Below are positions 7,244 to 16,036 of a stretch of 64,000 bases of DNA, in pieces. The stretch is taken from NCBI RefSeq assembly GCF_034356035.1, contig NZ_CP136423.1, positions 2,418,001 to 2,482,000 on the forward strand, read 5' to 3'. This DNA is from Blautia hydrogenotrophica DSM 10507 (GTDB lineage: Bacteria; Bacillota; Clostridia; Lachnospirales; Lachnospiraceae). A model generated the notes under the pieces. It searched no databases and was not told the origin of the DNA. It saw only the letters and a list, made by a program, of their open reading frames with translations. How positions within the stretch are numbered: the stretch's first letter is position 1; each line of letters opens with the position of its first letter. A program made the translations under genes and the position numbers.

Positions 7244-8911
7244 TCATACATTGAAGCAGCTCTCACCGATAAACTCCCTGAGGATAGAATTCTTCGGAAC
7301 CGTCTCACTAGGAACGCCTATGAAATAATCAAAAAACTTCAGCAGGCGTTTTGCCTCTAGATACTCCGGCACGTCTTTGGGTATCCCAAACAATAGCGGC
7401 TCCGCATATACTTTCAGGCACGCCAGCTCATAGATCAGTGCGGAGTTAAACATCACATCCGCCTCTTCTTGAAACGGAAAAATATTCTGCTCCTCTCCTC
7501 GCCTCACGGACGGCCACATGGCAATCGTCTCCCTAGCCGATGTTCCTCTAGTCTTCGCGTCCCGGACGATTCTTCGTATCAGACGTCCGTCTGTGGTGGG
7601 AATTCGGTTGTGCTCATCTACATTGAGCTGAGTCAAAGCACTGATATAAATCTTAAATTTGCTCTCTTTGGGAAGTGCGTAACTGAGCTTATCATTCAGG
7701 CCATGAATCCCCTCGATCACCAGCACATCCTCTTTTCCCAACTGCAAATAATTTCCTTTGTATTCCCTCTGCCCTGTTTTAAAGTTAAATTCTGGAAGCT
7801 CCACCCTCTTACCCTGAAGCAGCTCCATCATATCTCGGTTAAACGCTTCCACATCAATGGCTTCCAGACATTCATAGTTCTTATTTCCAAACTCATCTAA
7901 TGGAGTGTCTTCCCGGTTCACGAAATAATTGTCCACCGCAATCGGATGGGGCCTTAACCCGTGAGCCGCCAGCTGAATAGACAGTCGATGGGAAAACGTC
8001 GTCTTTCCTGACGAGGAAGGCCCTGCAATCATGATGAATTTTCTGTGTCCTGCCTGAATAATTTGCTGCGCAATATCAGACAACTTCGTCTCCTGCAAAG
8101 CCTCCTGGAGCAAAACTACATGTTCAATTCCCTCTCTCACAATCCTTTGATTCAGTTCACCGACCGTGGAGATCTCCAACATATCTCCCCACTCTTCCGT
8201 TCCCATCTGAACCTGAAAGATCTTTGGAGATGCCACAAAAAGAGGTACCTTCGTGGGTGCACTGCGTTCCGGAAGTTGCAGTACGAAGCCGTGATCATAG
8301 AGCACGAGATCAAAATACGGAATGTATCCTGTATCATAAGCCATGAACCCATAGTAATAGTCCTGGTAATCCTCAAGACTATAGAGGTTCACCCTGGAAA
8401 CCCGGCGAAACTCAAAAAGACTTACCTTATCCATCATCCTTTGGCTGCGGAAAATCTCCACCGCGTCGTCTGTACGCACGCTACGCTTGTAAAAAGGTAT
8501 CCTGGCATTCACAAGCTCTCTCATACGCTCCCGTACCTGAGCAAGAAACTCTTCGTCAATTTTCACTCTGCCTTTCACCGTATAGTAATATCCGCTTCCT
8601 ATGGAAAAATGGAGCATCACCTGGTCCACATTTTCTTTTCCGGCTATGTCATAAACTGCTTTCGTCAAGATCATACTGGCACTTCTTTTATAGGTTTTAT
8701 GCCCTGCCTCATCCGCCACTGTCACAAACTTTAACTCACAGTCCCTGTGCAGATGCTTATGCAACTCTCTGAGCTTCCCATTGGCCATTACTAGCATAAT
8801 CGTGTCCTGATACTCTCTTTGATATTCTCTCACAATATCCACATAGCAGATTCCATCTGGATATTCTCTGACCTCATCTCCTACCGTGACCTGTACCATC
8901 TTTCCTTCCAT
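7244..8911 (-). CDS. Uridine kinase-like nucleoside kinase with N-terminal TGS/ThrRS-type domains
   Basis: A 555-residue cytoplasmic protein. Residues 5-65 resemble a TGS domain, 70-200 resemble the second additional domain of threonyl-tRNA synthetase, and the C-terminal half is a P-loop kinase of the uridine kinase/phosphoribulokinase type with Walker A GPSSSGKTT at 297-305 and LVIEGIHGLNDKL downstream. Proteins of this architecture occur in Clostridia and Thermotoga; the nucleoside specificity cannot be inferred here. AGGAGGAG precedes the ATG by five bases. It follows the Nif3-like gene in the same direction and is probably the last protein gene of the dgt-dnaG-rpoD cluster, directly ahead of rnpB, which has its own promoter. 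Confidence 0.88.
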   Translation of the reverse strand: MEGKMVQVTVGDEVREYPDGICYVDIVREYQREYQDTIMLVMANGKLRELHKHLHRDCELKFVTVADEAGHKTYKRSASMILTKAVYDIAGKENVDQVMLHFSIGSGYYYTVKGRVKIDEEFLAQVRERMRELVNARIPFYKRSVRTDDAVEIFRSQRMMDKVSLFEFRRVSRVNLYSLEDYQDYYYGFMAYDTGYIPYFDLVLYDHGFVLQLPERSAPTKVPLFVASPKIFQVQMGTEEWGDMLEISTVGELNQRIVREGIEHVVLLQEALQETKLSDIAQQIIQAGHRKFIMIAGPSSSGKTTFSHRLSIQLAAHGLRPHPIAVDNYFVNREDTPLDEFGNKNYECLEAIDVEAFNRDMMELLQGKRVELPEFNFKTGQREYKGNYLQLGKEDVLVIEGIHGLNDKLSYALPKESKFKIYISALTQLNVDEHNRIPTTDGRLIRRIVRDAKTRGTSARETIAMWPSVRRGEEQNIFPFQEEADVMFNSALIYELACLKVYAEPLLFGIPKDVPEYLEAKRLLKFFDYFIGVPSETVPKNSILREFIGESCFNV

Positions 8912-8971
8912 CTTCTCCTCCTGTCCTCACTCAGATGATGCCAAGGCAATCTGTCTGTGCCCAGGCTGTCT

Positions 8972-9754
8972 TCAGATACAAGTATATGGGAACTTCGTCC
9001 TGGCCTGTTCTACTTCTAGCTGGCCAAACTGCTGTCTCAGCTCCTCTTTCATCGCTTTCGCAAAAATGTATTCGGTTCCATAGTGCCCGGCGTCAATGAT
9101 AGACAGACCGTCCGCAACTGCATCAATGCCCGTGTGATGATCGATATCTCCCGTCACATATACCTGCGCCTTTGCTTTCAGGACATCCGGAATCAGACTT
9201 TTTCCGGAACCTGTACAGACGGCGGCAGTTTTGACTTTTTTCCCCAATTCTCCATAGACCTTCACGTCAGGCAATTCCAGCCGCTCTTTTACCAAACCTG
9301 CCAGCTCGCCCAAAGTCATCTCTCGGGGCAAAAGGCCCACACGTCCGAGACCTTCCTGGCGTCCCTCTCGTTCTGCCGTCACCGCCAGAACCTTCTGTCC
9401 CTGCAACATCAGATAATCCGCACTCAGCTTCGCCATTCCCAAAATATCGTAGTTCGTATGCATTGCATAGTAAGCAATTCCATTGCTGACCAACTTTAAA
9501 ATTCTTCTTCCAATAAAACTGTGATTATTAATCTTTTTCACTCCGGAAAAAATCATAGGGTGATGTGTCACAATGAGCTCCGCGCCAAAATCTATGGCCT
9601 GTTCTAGCGTCTCTTCTGTCAAATCCAGAGCTAGAAAGATTTTGCTGACTTCTCTTTCGTCGTCTCCCACCAAGAGCCCCACATTGTCCCATTCTTCCGC
9701 ATATGCACAGGGATACCTCTCCTCTAGCCATCCTGTAACTTCACAAATCTTCAT
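8972..9754 (-). CDS. Nif3-like dinuclear metal-centre protein (YqfO/DUF34, GTP cyclohydrolase 1 type 2 homologue)
   Basis: A 260-residue soluble protein of the Nif3/DUF34 family. The metal-binding motifs are visible: EEWDNVGLLVG near residue 21, THHPMIF near 63, HTNYD near 98, and GHYGTE near 227. The family is universal, binds two metal ions and has no firmly assigned reaction. The length matches the short form without the inserted PII-like domain seen in longer Bacillus YqfO. It overlaps the end of trmK by 14 bases, the same arrangement known from many Firmicutes, which supports co-translation. Confidence 0.92.
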   Translation of the reverse strand: MKICEVTGWLEERYPCAYAEEWDNVGLLVGDDEREVSKIFLALDLTEETLEQAIDFGAELIVTHHPMIFSGVKKINNHSFIGRRILKLVSNGIAYYAMHTNYDILGMAKLSADYLMLQGQKVLAVTAEREGRQEGLGRVGLLPREMTLGELAGLVKERLELPDVKVYGELGKKVKTAAVCTGSGKSLIPDVLKAKAQVYVTGDIDHHTGIDAVADGLSIIDAGHYGTEYIFAKAMKEELRQQFGQLEVEQARTKFPYTCI

Positions 9755-10448
9755 AAACTCTCATGGCAGCCTCAATCCGCTGCTTCTCCTTCAATATTTC
9801 TCTAAGACGTTTCTTCGCGTTCACCGTGGAACTAGCCTGAAGCCTCCGGGCAATCTGCTGAACCTTTTCCAGTTCCTTTTCCAAGTAACTGTACAGCACC
9901 GGATGGCGGCTCTCCAACAACCGCTTTCCGTAGTAAAATTCTATGTCTGTATACCTGTCTTTGTGCGCAGTTTTTTTGAAAACAGCTTTGATGATGGGAT
10001 AGAACTTGCCATCTTCCCACACCATATCCTCCTGGGAAACTGTAAAGCCGCACTCCACCAAATATCTACGGAAATTTCCGATCTCTGACTGTGGCTGCAA
10101 AATCAGCTCTTGAAAACTTTCGCTGACTTCCACATTCCGACTCAGTATTCTCTCTATAAGAGGGCCACCCATACCCGCAACGCTCAAAGTGTCTCCTTCA
10201 CCGGGCTGAAGTGCTTCCAGGCCATCGGACAGCCTGGTCTCTATGTATGGATTCAGGCCATATGCTTCAATATTCTCTTTAGCCCTCCCAAGAGGACCAC
10301 TTCGAACATCCATGGCTATGGCACTAGGGATAATCTGCCGTCTCACCAGTGCGATCGGCAAGTATCCATGGTCACATCCCACATCCACCAGACGGTTTCC
10401 CGGAGTGACCATCGACGCGATTGCTTCCAGTCTCTTTGATAACTGCAT
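9741..10448 (-). CDS. trmK: tRNA (adenine-22-N1)-methyltransferase
   Basis: A 235-residue Rossmann-fold methyltransferase. The SAM-binding motif VDVGCDHGYLPIAL lies near residue 21 and the catalytic-region motif VAGMGGPLI near residue 90; the C-terminal quarter is a coiled coil, as in TrmK. The enzyme methylates A22 in the D-loop of certain tRNAs. It sits between rpoD (10-base gap) and the Nif3-like gene (overlap), the usual Firmicutes order rpoD-trmK-yqfO. GGGGAAAG precedes the ATG. Confidence 0.93.
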   Translation of the reverse strand: MQLSKRLEAIASMVTPGNRLVDVGCDHGYLPIALVRRQIIPSAIAMDVRSGPLGRAKENIEAYGLNPYIETRLSDGLEALQPGEGDTLSVAGMGGPLIERILSRNVEVSESFQELILQPQSEIGNFRRYLVECGFTVSQEDMVWEDGKFYPIIKAVFKKTAHKDRYTDIEFYYGKRLLESRHPVLYSYLEKELEKVQQIARRLQASSTVNAKKRLREILKEKQRIEAAMRVYEDL

Positions 10449-10458
10449 CGCTTTCCCC

Positions 10459-11583
10459 TTAATCCAGATAATCTTTTAATTTTCGGCTGCGGCTTGGATG
10501 ACGCAGCTTTCTCAACGCCTTTGCCTCAATCTGCCGAATACGTTCACGAGTGACGTTGAACTCTTTGCCAACCTCCTCCAAAGTTCTGGCACGTCCGTCA
10601 TCCAATCCAAAGCGCAGCCGAAGCACCTTTTGTTCTCTGTCTGTCAGAGTACTCAGCACCTCCACCAACTGTTCCTTCAGCAAGGTAAACGCAGCTGCAT
10701 CCGCAGGCACAGGCACATTGTCATCCTGTATAAAATCTCCCAGATGGCTGTCTTCCTCCTCGCCGATCGGTGTCTCCAGTGAAACCGGCTCCTGAGAAAT
10801 CTTCAGAATTTCACGGACACGGTCCACAGACATCTCCATTTCTTTGGCAATCTCTTCTGGCGTTGGTTCACGTCCTAACTCCTGAAGCAGCTGTCTGGAC
10901 ACTCGGATTAACTTGTTGATGGTCTCCACCATATGCACCGGAATACGGATGGTTCTAGCCTGGTCCGCGATTGCTCTGGTGATAGCCTGACGAATCCACC
11001 ATGTGGCGTAGGTGGAGAATTTATAGCCCTTTCGATAGTCGAATTTTTCCACTGCCTTGATTAGACCTAAGTTTCCCTCCTGAATCAGATCTAAGAACAA
11101 CATCCCTCTACCCACATAGCGTTTGGCAATGCTGACTACCAGGCGCAGATTTGCTTCCGCAAGGCGCTTTTTGGCATCTTCATCGCCCTCTTCCATGCGC
11201 TTTGCCAATTCAATCTCCTCTTCTGCGGTCAAAAGATTTACTTTTCCAATCTCTTTTAGATACATGCGGACTGGGTCCTCAATGCTCACGCCCTCTGGTA
11301 CGGACAAATCAATCTTGTCCAGCTCCACATCCTCTTCCTCCGCGATTTTGTCCAAATCCTCATCCAGAAGGAGAGCTTCATCCACATCGCTGTCGGAAAT
11401 GCGCAGAACATCTATTCCACTGGCCTCCAAAAAATCAAAGACTTTCTCAAGCTGCTCGGTATCCAGCGGCGTATCTTTGAAGAAATCATTAATTTCCTGG
11501 TATTCCAATACATTTTTCTTCTTTTTGGCAAACTCCAAAAGCTCTACCAGTTTTTCGCTGAATTTACCCATATTCATTTCCAT
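10459..11583 (-). CDS. rpoD: Primary sigma factor SigA/RpoD
   Basis: A 374-residue housekeeping sigma factor. Region 1.2 ([14 protein letters not shown]) starts near residue 97. The region 2 RpoD box with [18 protein letters not shown] recognises the -10 element, and the C-terminal helix-turn-helix [20 protein letters not shown] recognises the -35. The short acidic N-terminus and length are typical of Firmicutes SigA. The ATG at 11583 follows GGAGG by 12 bases, a little long, but no better start is near. It is co-directional with dnaG (42-base gap), the classical macromolecular-synthesis arrangement, with dgt upstream replacing rpsU. Confidence 0.97.
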   Translation of the reverse strand: MEMNMGKFSEKLVELLEFAKKKKNVLEYQEINDFFKDTPLDTEQLEKVFDFLEASGIDVLRISDSDVDEALLLDEDLDKIAEEEDVELDKIDLSVPEGVSIEDPVRMYLKEIGKVNLLTAEEEIELAKRMEEGDEDAKKRLAEANLRLVVSIAKRYVGRGMLFLDLIQEGNLGLIKAVEKFDYRKGYKFSTYATWWIRQAITRAIADQARTIRIPVHMVETINKLIRVSRQLLQELGREPTPEEIAKEMEMSVDRVREILKISQEPVSLETPIGEEEDSHLGDFIQDDNVPVPADAAAFTLLKEQLVEVLSTLTDREQKVLRLRFGLDDGRARTLEEVGKEFNVTRERIRQIEAKALRKLRHPSRSRKLKDYLD

Positions 11584-11625
11584 AGGTGTTCTATCCCTCC
11601 ATATATTGTTTATATTTTATCCTTA

Positions 11626-13407
11626 TTAAAAAGAAATATGCAGTTCTCCTCTTCTTCTGCTCATTTCTTCCAGTTTCTTTTTTTCCTGAATCAATCTCTG
11701 AAGCCCCTCGATATCCGTAGGCGCAAGCTTCTCCGTCTGCTCCCTCAGGCTGTTCTCCTTAATTCGAATCAGCGCGTCTGCAAACGCCCGGTTTTTCTCC
11801 TCCTGGCTTTCCAAGTGAATATCCGCGTGGAACAAAGAAGTAATCTCCGTCTGTTCTTCACTGTCAGTAAACGGATTCAACAGACGGGCCAGGCTCACCT
11901 GCCCGTCTTCTAGCTGCTCAAACAGCATCCCGGCTACTCTGCGGTACAGTTCTGTGGTGAAATCTTCTGGACCCAAATATTTTTTTACCGTGGAATAGGT
12001 CTCAGGCTCATTGGCCAGCCAGGTCAACATCAGCTTCTGAGCTTTCTGAGCGCCATTTTCTTTTTGCCCCTTTGATTTTCGCGTCTCTTTGGGCACCATG
12101 CGCCGCTCAGCTACCGTCCCCTTCATCGCCTGTCTGGATACCGCTCTTTTTAGCTCCTCAGGAGAAATCCTATACTCTTGCGCAATTGCTTCTATATAAT
12201 TGCTTCTCTCTAACTCCTCCGGAAACTCCAACAGCATCTCTGCCACCTGATGAAAGAATTCTGTCTTTCCCTGAGGATCTGAAAGATTATAATTCTTCTG
12301 CGCAGCCTGGACCCGAAACAAAAAGCCATTGACTGCCCGATCGAGGCGTTCTTGAAATGCTTCTGCTCCCAAGGCTTTGATAAACTCATCCGGATCCTTA
12401 TAGGGCGCCAGATTCACTACCCGAGTCGCCACACCTGCTTCTCTGAGAATCGGAATACCCCTGAGTGCCGCCCGGATTCCAGCCTCATCGCTGTCATAGA
12501 GCAGTCGCACTTCCTGAGTATAACGTTTTAGCAGGCTGGCATGTCCGGAAGTCAAAGCTGTGCCCAGGGACGCCACCGCATTGGTAAAGCCTGCCTGGTG
12601 CATCGTAATTACATCCATGTATCCTTCACATACAATCAAGTATTTTCTCCTGGTCGTTCGCGCTGCGTTCAGCCCGTATAGGTTTCGGCTCTTGTCAAAA
12701 ATCTTCGTCTCCGGAGAGTTTAAATACTTAGGCTTGCCGTCGCCCATGACCCTCCCGCCGAAGCCGATCACCCGGCTGTTCACATCCATAATCGGAAAGA
12801 TCACCCGATTCCAAAATTTATCATACATCCCCCGTCGCTCATCCACATTGAACAGGCCGCTGTCCCGGAGAACTTCATCTTTATAGCCTTTTCCCTTCAG
12901 ATACTTATACAGATCATCACTGTACTTGTCCGAGTAGCCAAGGCCGAACTTCTTCATCGTCTCTTCTGTCAGTCCCCGTTCTACGAGGTACTTCCAAGCT
13001 TTTTGTCCATTCTGTCTGCGCAGCTGATAGTAAAAATACTGTGCTGCCAGCTTATTAATCTCTAGCAGGGCTGCTTTCTTATCTGCCGCCTCCTTTGCCT
13101 CCTTGGAATAATCCACCTTCGGCAGCTCCACCGAGGCCCTCTCGGCCAAATACTGCATGGCTTCCACAAAGGTAAAATTCTCATACTCCATGACAAAAGT
13201 AAACACATTGCCGCCTGCACCGCAGCCAAAACAGTAGTACATCTGTTTTCCCGGACTTACCGAGAAAGACGGACTTTTTTCATTGTGAAAAGGACACAAG
13301 CCAAAATAGGAGCTTCCTTTTCTTTGCAGCTTTACATATTGGGATATCACATCAACGATATCGTTTTTTGTCCGAACCTCTTCAATGATGTCATCGGAAT
13401 ACCGCAT
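11626..13407 (-). CDS. dnaG: DNA primase
   Basis: A 593-residue primase that makes RNA primers at the replication fork. The N-terminal CHC2 zinc ribbon has Cys38, His41, Cys59 and Cys62. The Toprim domain follows with the Mg-binding motifs CEGYMDVI (near 260) and LLYDSDEAGIRAA (near 305). The C-terminal part is a helicase-binding domain rich in Glu/Lys. Length is normal for Firmicutes. AAGGAGGAG precedes the ATG, and the dgt stop lies 12 bases upstream, so the two are translationally linked. Confidence 0.97.
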   Translation of the reverse strand: MRYSDDIIEEVRTKNDIVDVISQYVKLQRKGSSYFGLCPFHNEKSPSFSVSPGKQMYYCFGCGAGGNVFTFVMEYENFTFVEAMQYLAERASVELPKVDYSKEAKEAADKKAALLEINKLAAQYFYYQLRRQNGQKAWKYLVERGLTEETMKKFGLGYSDKYSDDLYKYLKGKGYKDEVLRDSGLFNVDERRGMYDKFWNRVIFPIMDVNSRVIGFGGRVMGDGKPKYLNSPETKIFDKSRNLYGLNAARTTRRKYLIVCEGYMDVITMHQAGFTNAVASLGTALTSGHASLLKRYTQEVRLLYDSDEAGIRAALRGIPILREAGVATRVVNLAPYKDPDEFIKALGAEAFQERLDRAVNGFLFRVQAAQKNYNLSDPQGKTEFFHQVAEMLLEFPEELERSNYIEAIAQEYRISPEELKRAVSRQAMKGTVAERRMVPKETRKSKGQKENGAQKAQKLMLTWLANEPETYSTVKKYLGPEDFTTELYRRVAGMLFEQLEDGQVSLARLLNPFTDSEEQTEITSLFHADIHLESQEEKNRAFADALIRIKENSLREQTEKLAPTDIEGLQRLIQEKKKLEEMSRRRGELHISF

Positions 13408-13419
13408 CTGCTCTCCTCC

Positions 13420-14427
13420 TTAATATACTTCCCATGCTTTTGGTATAAAAATTTCCTGAAATTTCTGCATAGAATACTGGTCCGTCATGCCTGACAGATA
13501 ATCACACACTGCCTGATTCAGACTGGTTCCTGTCGCAATTAAATTCACATACTCCTTGGACATCTTCTGGGGATGTTCCATATAATATTCATAGAGCTTG
13601 CTCAGCATATCAATGGCTTTCGCCTCCTCCTTCTTGGCCTTTGGATTCAAATATACATTCTGAAACATGATCTTTCTCAAATCCATCATTGCCTGGTAGA
13701 CTTCCTCTGACATCTGTATCGTGTCTTTTCCCTGACTGTTTTCCACAATATTGTGAATCAGCGTATTCAACCTCTCGCGTATCGTATACCCTAGCAGCAT
13801 CCGAATCGTGATGGGAATATCGTCTTCCGAGATCAGCCCCGCTCTGTGGGCATCGTCCATATCATGATGTATGTAAGAGATCTTGTCGCAAAGTCTGACT
13901 ACTTGGCCTTCTAGCGTAGCTGGTCTTCCGCTGGTTCTGTGATTTAAGATTCCATCAATGACCTCCCAGGTCAGATTCAGACCTCTTCCTTTTTTCTCCA
14001 ACACCTGGGCCACCCGTACGCTCTGCTTATAATGAGCAAAGCCCATGGGATTCAGCTTATCCAACGCTCTCTCACCCGCATGTCCAAAAGGGGTATGCCC
14101 CAGATCATGGCCCAGAGCAATTGCCTCCACCAGATCTTCATTCAGCCGCAGCGCCTTGGCCACAGTGCGGGCTGTCTGAGACACCTCCAAAGTATGCGTC
14201 AGCCGATTTCTATAGTGATCTCCATGGGGTGCCAGAAAAACCTGTGTCTTGTCCTTTAGACGCCGAAATGCCTTGCAATGCAAAATCCGGTCCCTATCTC
14301 TTTGATACACGGTACGGATGTCGCACTCCTCCTCTGGTCTTTCCCTTCCTCTCGACTCTCTGCTGTGGGCTGCATAGGGACTCAAAAACTCCTGTTCTCT
14401 CTCTTCCAAGCTCTCTCGTATATTCAT
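13420..14427 (-). CDS. dgt: Deoxyguanosinetriphosphate triphosphohydrolase-like HD protein
   Basis: A 335-residue HD-domain phosphohydrolase that splits dNTPs into nucleoside and triphosphate (family knowledge). The metal ligands are visible in RLTHTLEVSQ and GHDLGHTPFGHAGE, with CDKISYIHHDMDDA further on. The N-terminus FLSPYAAHSRESRGRE is characteristic of the Dgt family, and the length fits the short Gram-positive type. GGAGGG precedes the ATG. It is the first gene of the leftward dgt-dnaG-rpoD-trmK-Nif3-kinase cluster; a modest promoter (TTGTTT, 17 bp, TATAAG, about 14458-14486) could drive it. Confidence 0.9.
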   Translation of the reverse strand: MNIRESLEEREQEFLSPYAAHSRESRGRERPEEECDIRTVYQRDRDRILHCKAFRRLKDKTQVFLAPHGDHYRNRLTHTLEVSQTARTVAKALRLNEDLVEAIALGHDLGHTPFGHAGERALDKLNPMGFAHYKQSVRVAQVLEKKGRGLNLTWEVIDGILNHRTSGRPATLEGQVVRLCDKISYIHHDMDDAHRAGLISEDDIPITIRMLLGYTIRERLNTLIHNIVENSQGKDTIQMSEEVYQAMMDLRKIMFQNVYLNPKAKKEEAKAIDMLSKLYEYYMEHPQKMSKEYVNLIATGTSLNQAVCDYLSGMTDQYSMQKFQEIFIPKAWEVY

Positions 14428-14525
14428 AATTTGCCCTCCAAAAGACCGACAAAAACCTCTTATATATTATATTCCACACAAAAACAAAATTTCCTTTTTT
14501 TTTGGCAAATTTCGTTGAATCCAGT

Positions 14526-14630
14526 GTTATTGTTCACTCACTTGCAGTTTGTGAGCAGCAACACGCTTCCTAATGCACGCAAACTTCTGCAAACAGCAGT
14601 TTGGCGCGAGTATATCTCGAGAATTTCTAT
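14526..14630 (+). repeat. MITE-like element, family 1 (copy B, long form)
   Basis: Starts with GTTATTGTTCAC, whose complement GTGAGCAGCAAC closes a 37-bp hairpin (14526-14562), followed by ACACGCTTC and a tail with the hairpin CTTCTGCAAACAGCAG. The tail to about 14630 is nearly identical to that of copy C at 15877. The right terminal repeat is not found, so this copy looks truncated. Confidence 0.65.
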
Positions 14631-14647
14631 TTTTTTAAATTTTCCTG

Positions 14648-14676
14648 TTGACTACAGGCCTCCAAAATGCTATAAT
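14648..14676 (+). promoter_or_regulatory. tRNA-Leu promoter
   Basis: TTGACT (14648-14653), exactly 17-bp spacer, perfect TATAAT (14671-14676), 27 bases before the tRNA 5' end. Confidence 0.85.
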
Positions 14677-14703
14677 ACATCCTGTCGCAAATGATTGTGA
14701 TAT

Positions 14704-14787
14704 GCGGAAGTGTCGGAACTGGCAGACGAGCAAGACTAAGGATCTTGTGGCATTCGTGCCGTGTGGGTTCAAGTCCCATCTTCCGCA
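14704..14787 (+). tRNA. tRNA-Leu, anticodon AAG
   Basis: An 84-nt class II tRNA. Acceptor GCGGAAG/CTTCCGC, D-arm with GGAACTGGCAGA, anticodon stem CAAGA/TCTTG enclosing the seven-base loop CTAAGGA, a long variable arm (GGCATTCGTGCC), and T-loop TTCAAGT. The anticodon is therefore AAG (14738-14740), reading CUU leucine codons, with G37 as usual for NAG anticodons. The discriminator is A; CCA is not encoded. A34 is rare in bacteria outside tRNA-Arg(ACG). It has its own promoter and terminator and is monocistronic. Confidence 0.95.
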
Positions 14788-14794
14788 TTTCTTT

Positions 14795-14833
14795 AGAGTC
14801 GAAGATCTCTCAGAGGTTTTCGGCTCTATTTTT
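14795..14833 (+). terminator. tRNA-Leu terminator
   Basis: AGAGTCGAA pairs with TTCGGCTCT (one G-U pair), followed by ATTTTT. It begins eight bases after the tRNA 3' end and its T tract runs into the next hairpin. Confidence 0.8.
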
Positions 14834-14891
14834 ATGTAATAGGAAAGACCTTTCCCGCATTAGCGTGATAAGGTCTTTCCTATTACATAAA
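14831..14891. repeat. Long hairpin repeat with conserved loop, family 2 (copy 1)
   Basis: A perfect 22-bp inverted repeat beginning TTTATGTAATAGGAAAGACC with a 17-nt loop containing CATTAGCGTGAT. A second copy with the same loop and a diverged stem lies at 45100-45160. It is non-coding and directly follows the tRNA terminator. Confidence 0.65.
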
Positions 14892-14940
14892 CACTCTATG
14901 GACACACACGCCGCAATAAAGAATTTCACCACTTTGCGAT

Positions 14941-14964
14941 GTTGCGACGGCGCGCAAAGTGGGA
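14941..14964 (+). repeat. Dispersed GCAAAGTGGGA repeat, family 3 (copy near gntR)
   Basis: GTTGCGACGGCGCGCAAAGT followed by GGGA. Together with CCACTTTGCG at 14929-14938 it can fold into a hairpin. Matches the copies at 6716-6739 and 45059-45081. Confidence 0.5.
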
Positions 14965-15033
14965 CTTCGCCCTCAGGCTTGAGGGGATGGGAAAGTTGAA
15001 TTGGGCTTGCCCACTTTGTTCTATTGTAGAAAA

Positions 15034-15065
15034 CACCCCGAATTTTTATCTTCCGGGGCGTTTTT
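15034..15065. terminator. Bidirectional terminator downstream of gntR
   Basis: CACCCCG (15034-15040) pairs with CGGGGCG (15054-15060), with T5 on the + side and a T-rich run on the - side. It stops the leftward gntR transcript and any rightward read-through from the tRNA region. Confidence 0.8.
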
Positions 15066-15081
15066 CTATCTCAGGAGCTCT

Positions 15082-15783
15082 CTACAGCATCCGTTCAATT
15101 CTCAATATTTTACAGATAGCATTCACTGAATTGTTCATATGTTCCGTCACCTTTTCCCTCAGCAGTTCCTCATCTTTGCTCAAAATCGCCTGCAAAATTC
15201 CTTGATGCTCTCTGACCGAGGCCAGATCTCTCTCCTCCGACTGTTTTCGAAAAATATAATTTGTATAGAGAAACAGATTGATATTCCGATAAATCTCCAC
15301 TATTTTTTTGTTTCCAGAACACTTCAAATACAGCTCATGAAACTCATAATCATACTTATAGTTCAGTAAAAACAGCTCTACATCTGTGTGGTCCTGTGCA
15401 CTTTGAACTGCCTGATAGTGTGCGTCTACATTATTCTGAAGGGCTTCTCTAAGCTGTTGATTCATGGATACCGACTCAATAATTTCCTTGACAAAAAACA
15501 AATCCATCATCAGCCGTATACTAAAAGTCTCTTTTGCGTCTTCCTCACTGATACTTCTCACCCGTATCCCCTGCCTTGGAAAGCTTTCTACTACCTGCTC
15601 ATTCATCAGGCGATTCAAAGCCAGCTTCACTGGTGTCTCGCTCGTGCCATATTTCACAGCCAGCTCCTTCGTTCGAAGCCTCTGTCCAGGCTGAAACTGC
15701 TGCGTAATGATATCCATTCGAATGTTTTTGCACAGTAAATCCACCAATGTCTCTTTTTTATCCGTCTGCTCTGTTCTAATCAT
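15082..15783 (-). CDS. GntR-family transcriptional regulator (FCD/FadR type)
   Basis: A 233-residue DNA-binding regulator. The N-terminal winged helix-turn-helix spans about residues 8-75 (QRLRTKELAVKYGTSETPVK, QGIRVRSI) and the rest is an all-helical FCD-type ligand domain, with the conserved Asp/His metal-binding pattern partly recognisable (DLFFVKEI, FHELYLKCSGN, REHQGILQAI). The effector is unknown. It is transcribed alone; neighbours are a tRNA and the glutamate synthase genes, whose promoter is 6 kb away, so no target is evident. The ribosome site (GAGGGAACC) is weak. Confidence 0.85.
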   Translation of the reverse strand: MIRTEQTDKKETLVDLLCKNIRMDIITQQFQPGQRLRTKELAVKYGTSETPVKLALNRLMNEQVVESFPRQGIRVRSISEEDAKETFSIRLMMDLFFVKEIIESVSMNQQLREALQNNVDAHYQAVQSAQDHTDVELFLLNYKYDYEFHELYLKCSGNKKIVEIYRNINLFLYTNYIFRKQSEERDLASVREHQGILQAILSKDEELLREKVTEHMNNSVNAICKILRIERML

Positions 15784-15876
15784 GTCTCGGTTCCCTCAGC
15801 TATATCCTTAATCATTACCATTTTATACCAATCAGTTAACAATGTAAAGAATTACTGTCCCCTAAATCAGAGCTTT

Positions 15877-16027
15877 TTTACCGTTCACTTACTTGCAGTT
15901 CGTGAGCAGTAACACGCTTCGCAATGCACACAAACTACTGTAAACAGCAGTTTGGCGCGAGTATGTCTCAGGATTTCTGTACAAAATGTCCAAAAACACC
16001 TGCGGGATATTGGTGCTGAACTGTTAC
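15877..16027 (+). repeat. MITE-like element, family 1 (copy C, 151 bp)
   Basis: Left end TTTACCGTTCA, right end TGAACTGTTAC, inverted relative to each other. Internally it has the GTGAGCAGTAAC hairpin arm, ACACGCTTCG, and the AAACTACTGTAAACAGCAGT hairpin shared with copy B. It fills most of the gap between gltD and gntR. Confidence 0.65.
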
Positions 16028-16036
16028 GAACTTTTT

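Noticed and set aside
14278..14694. Long + strand frame across the dgt start and tRNA promoter
   Set aside because: Antisense to dgt, no ribosome site, and overlaps a repeat and a clear tRNA promoter.
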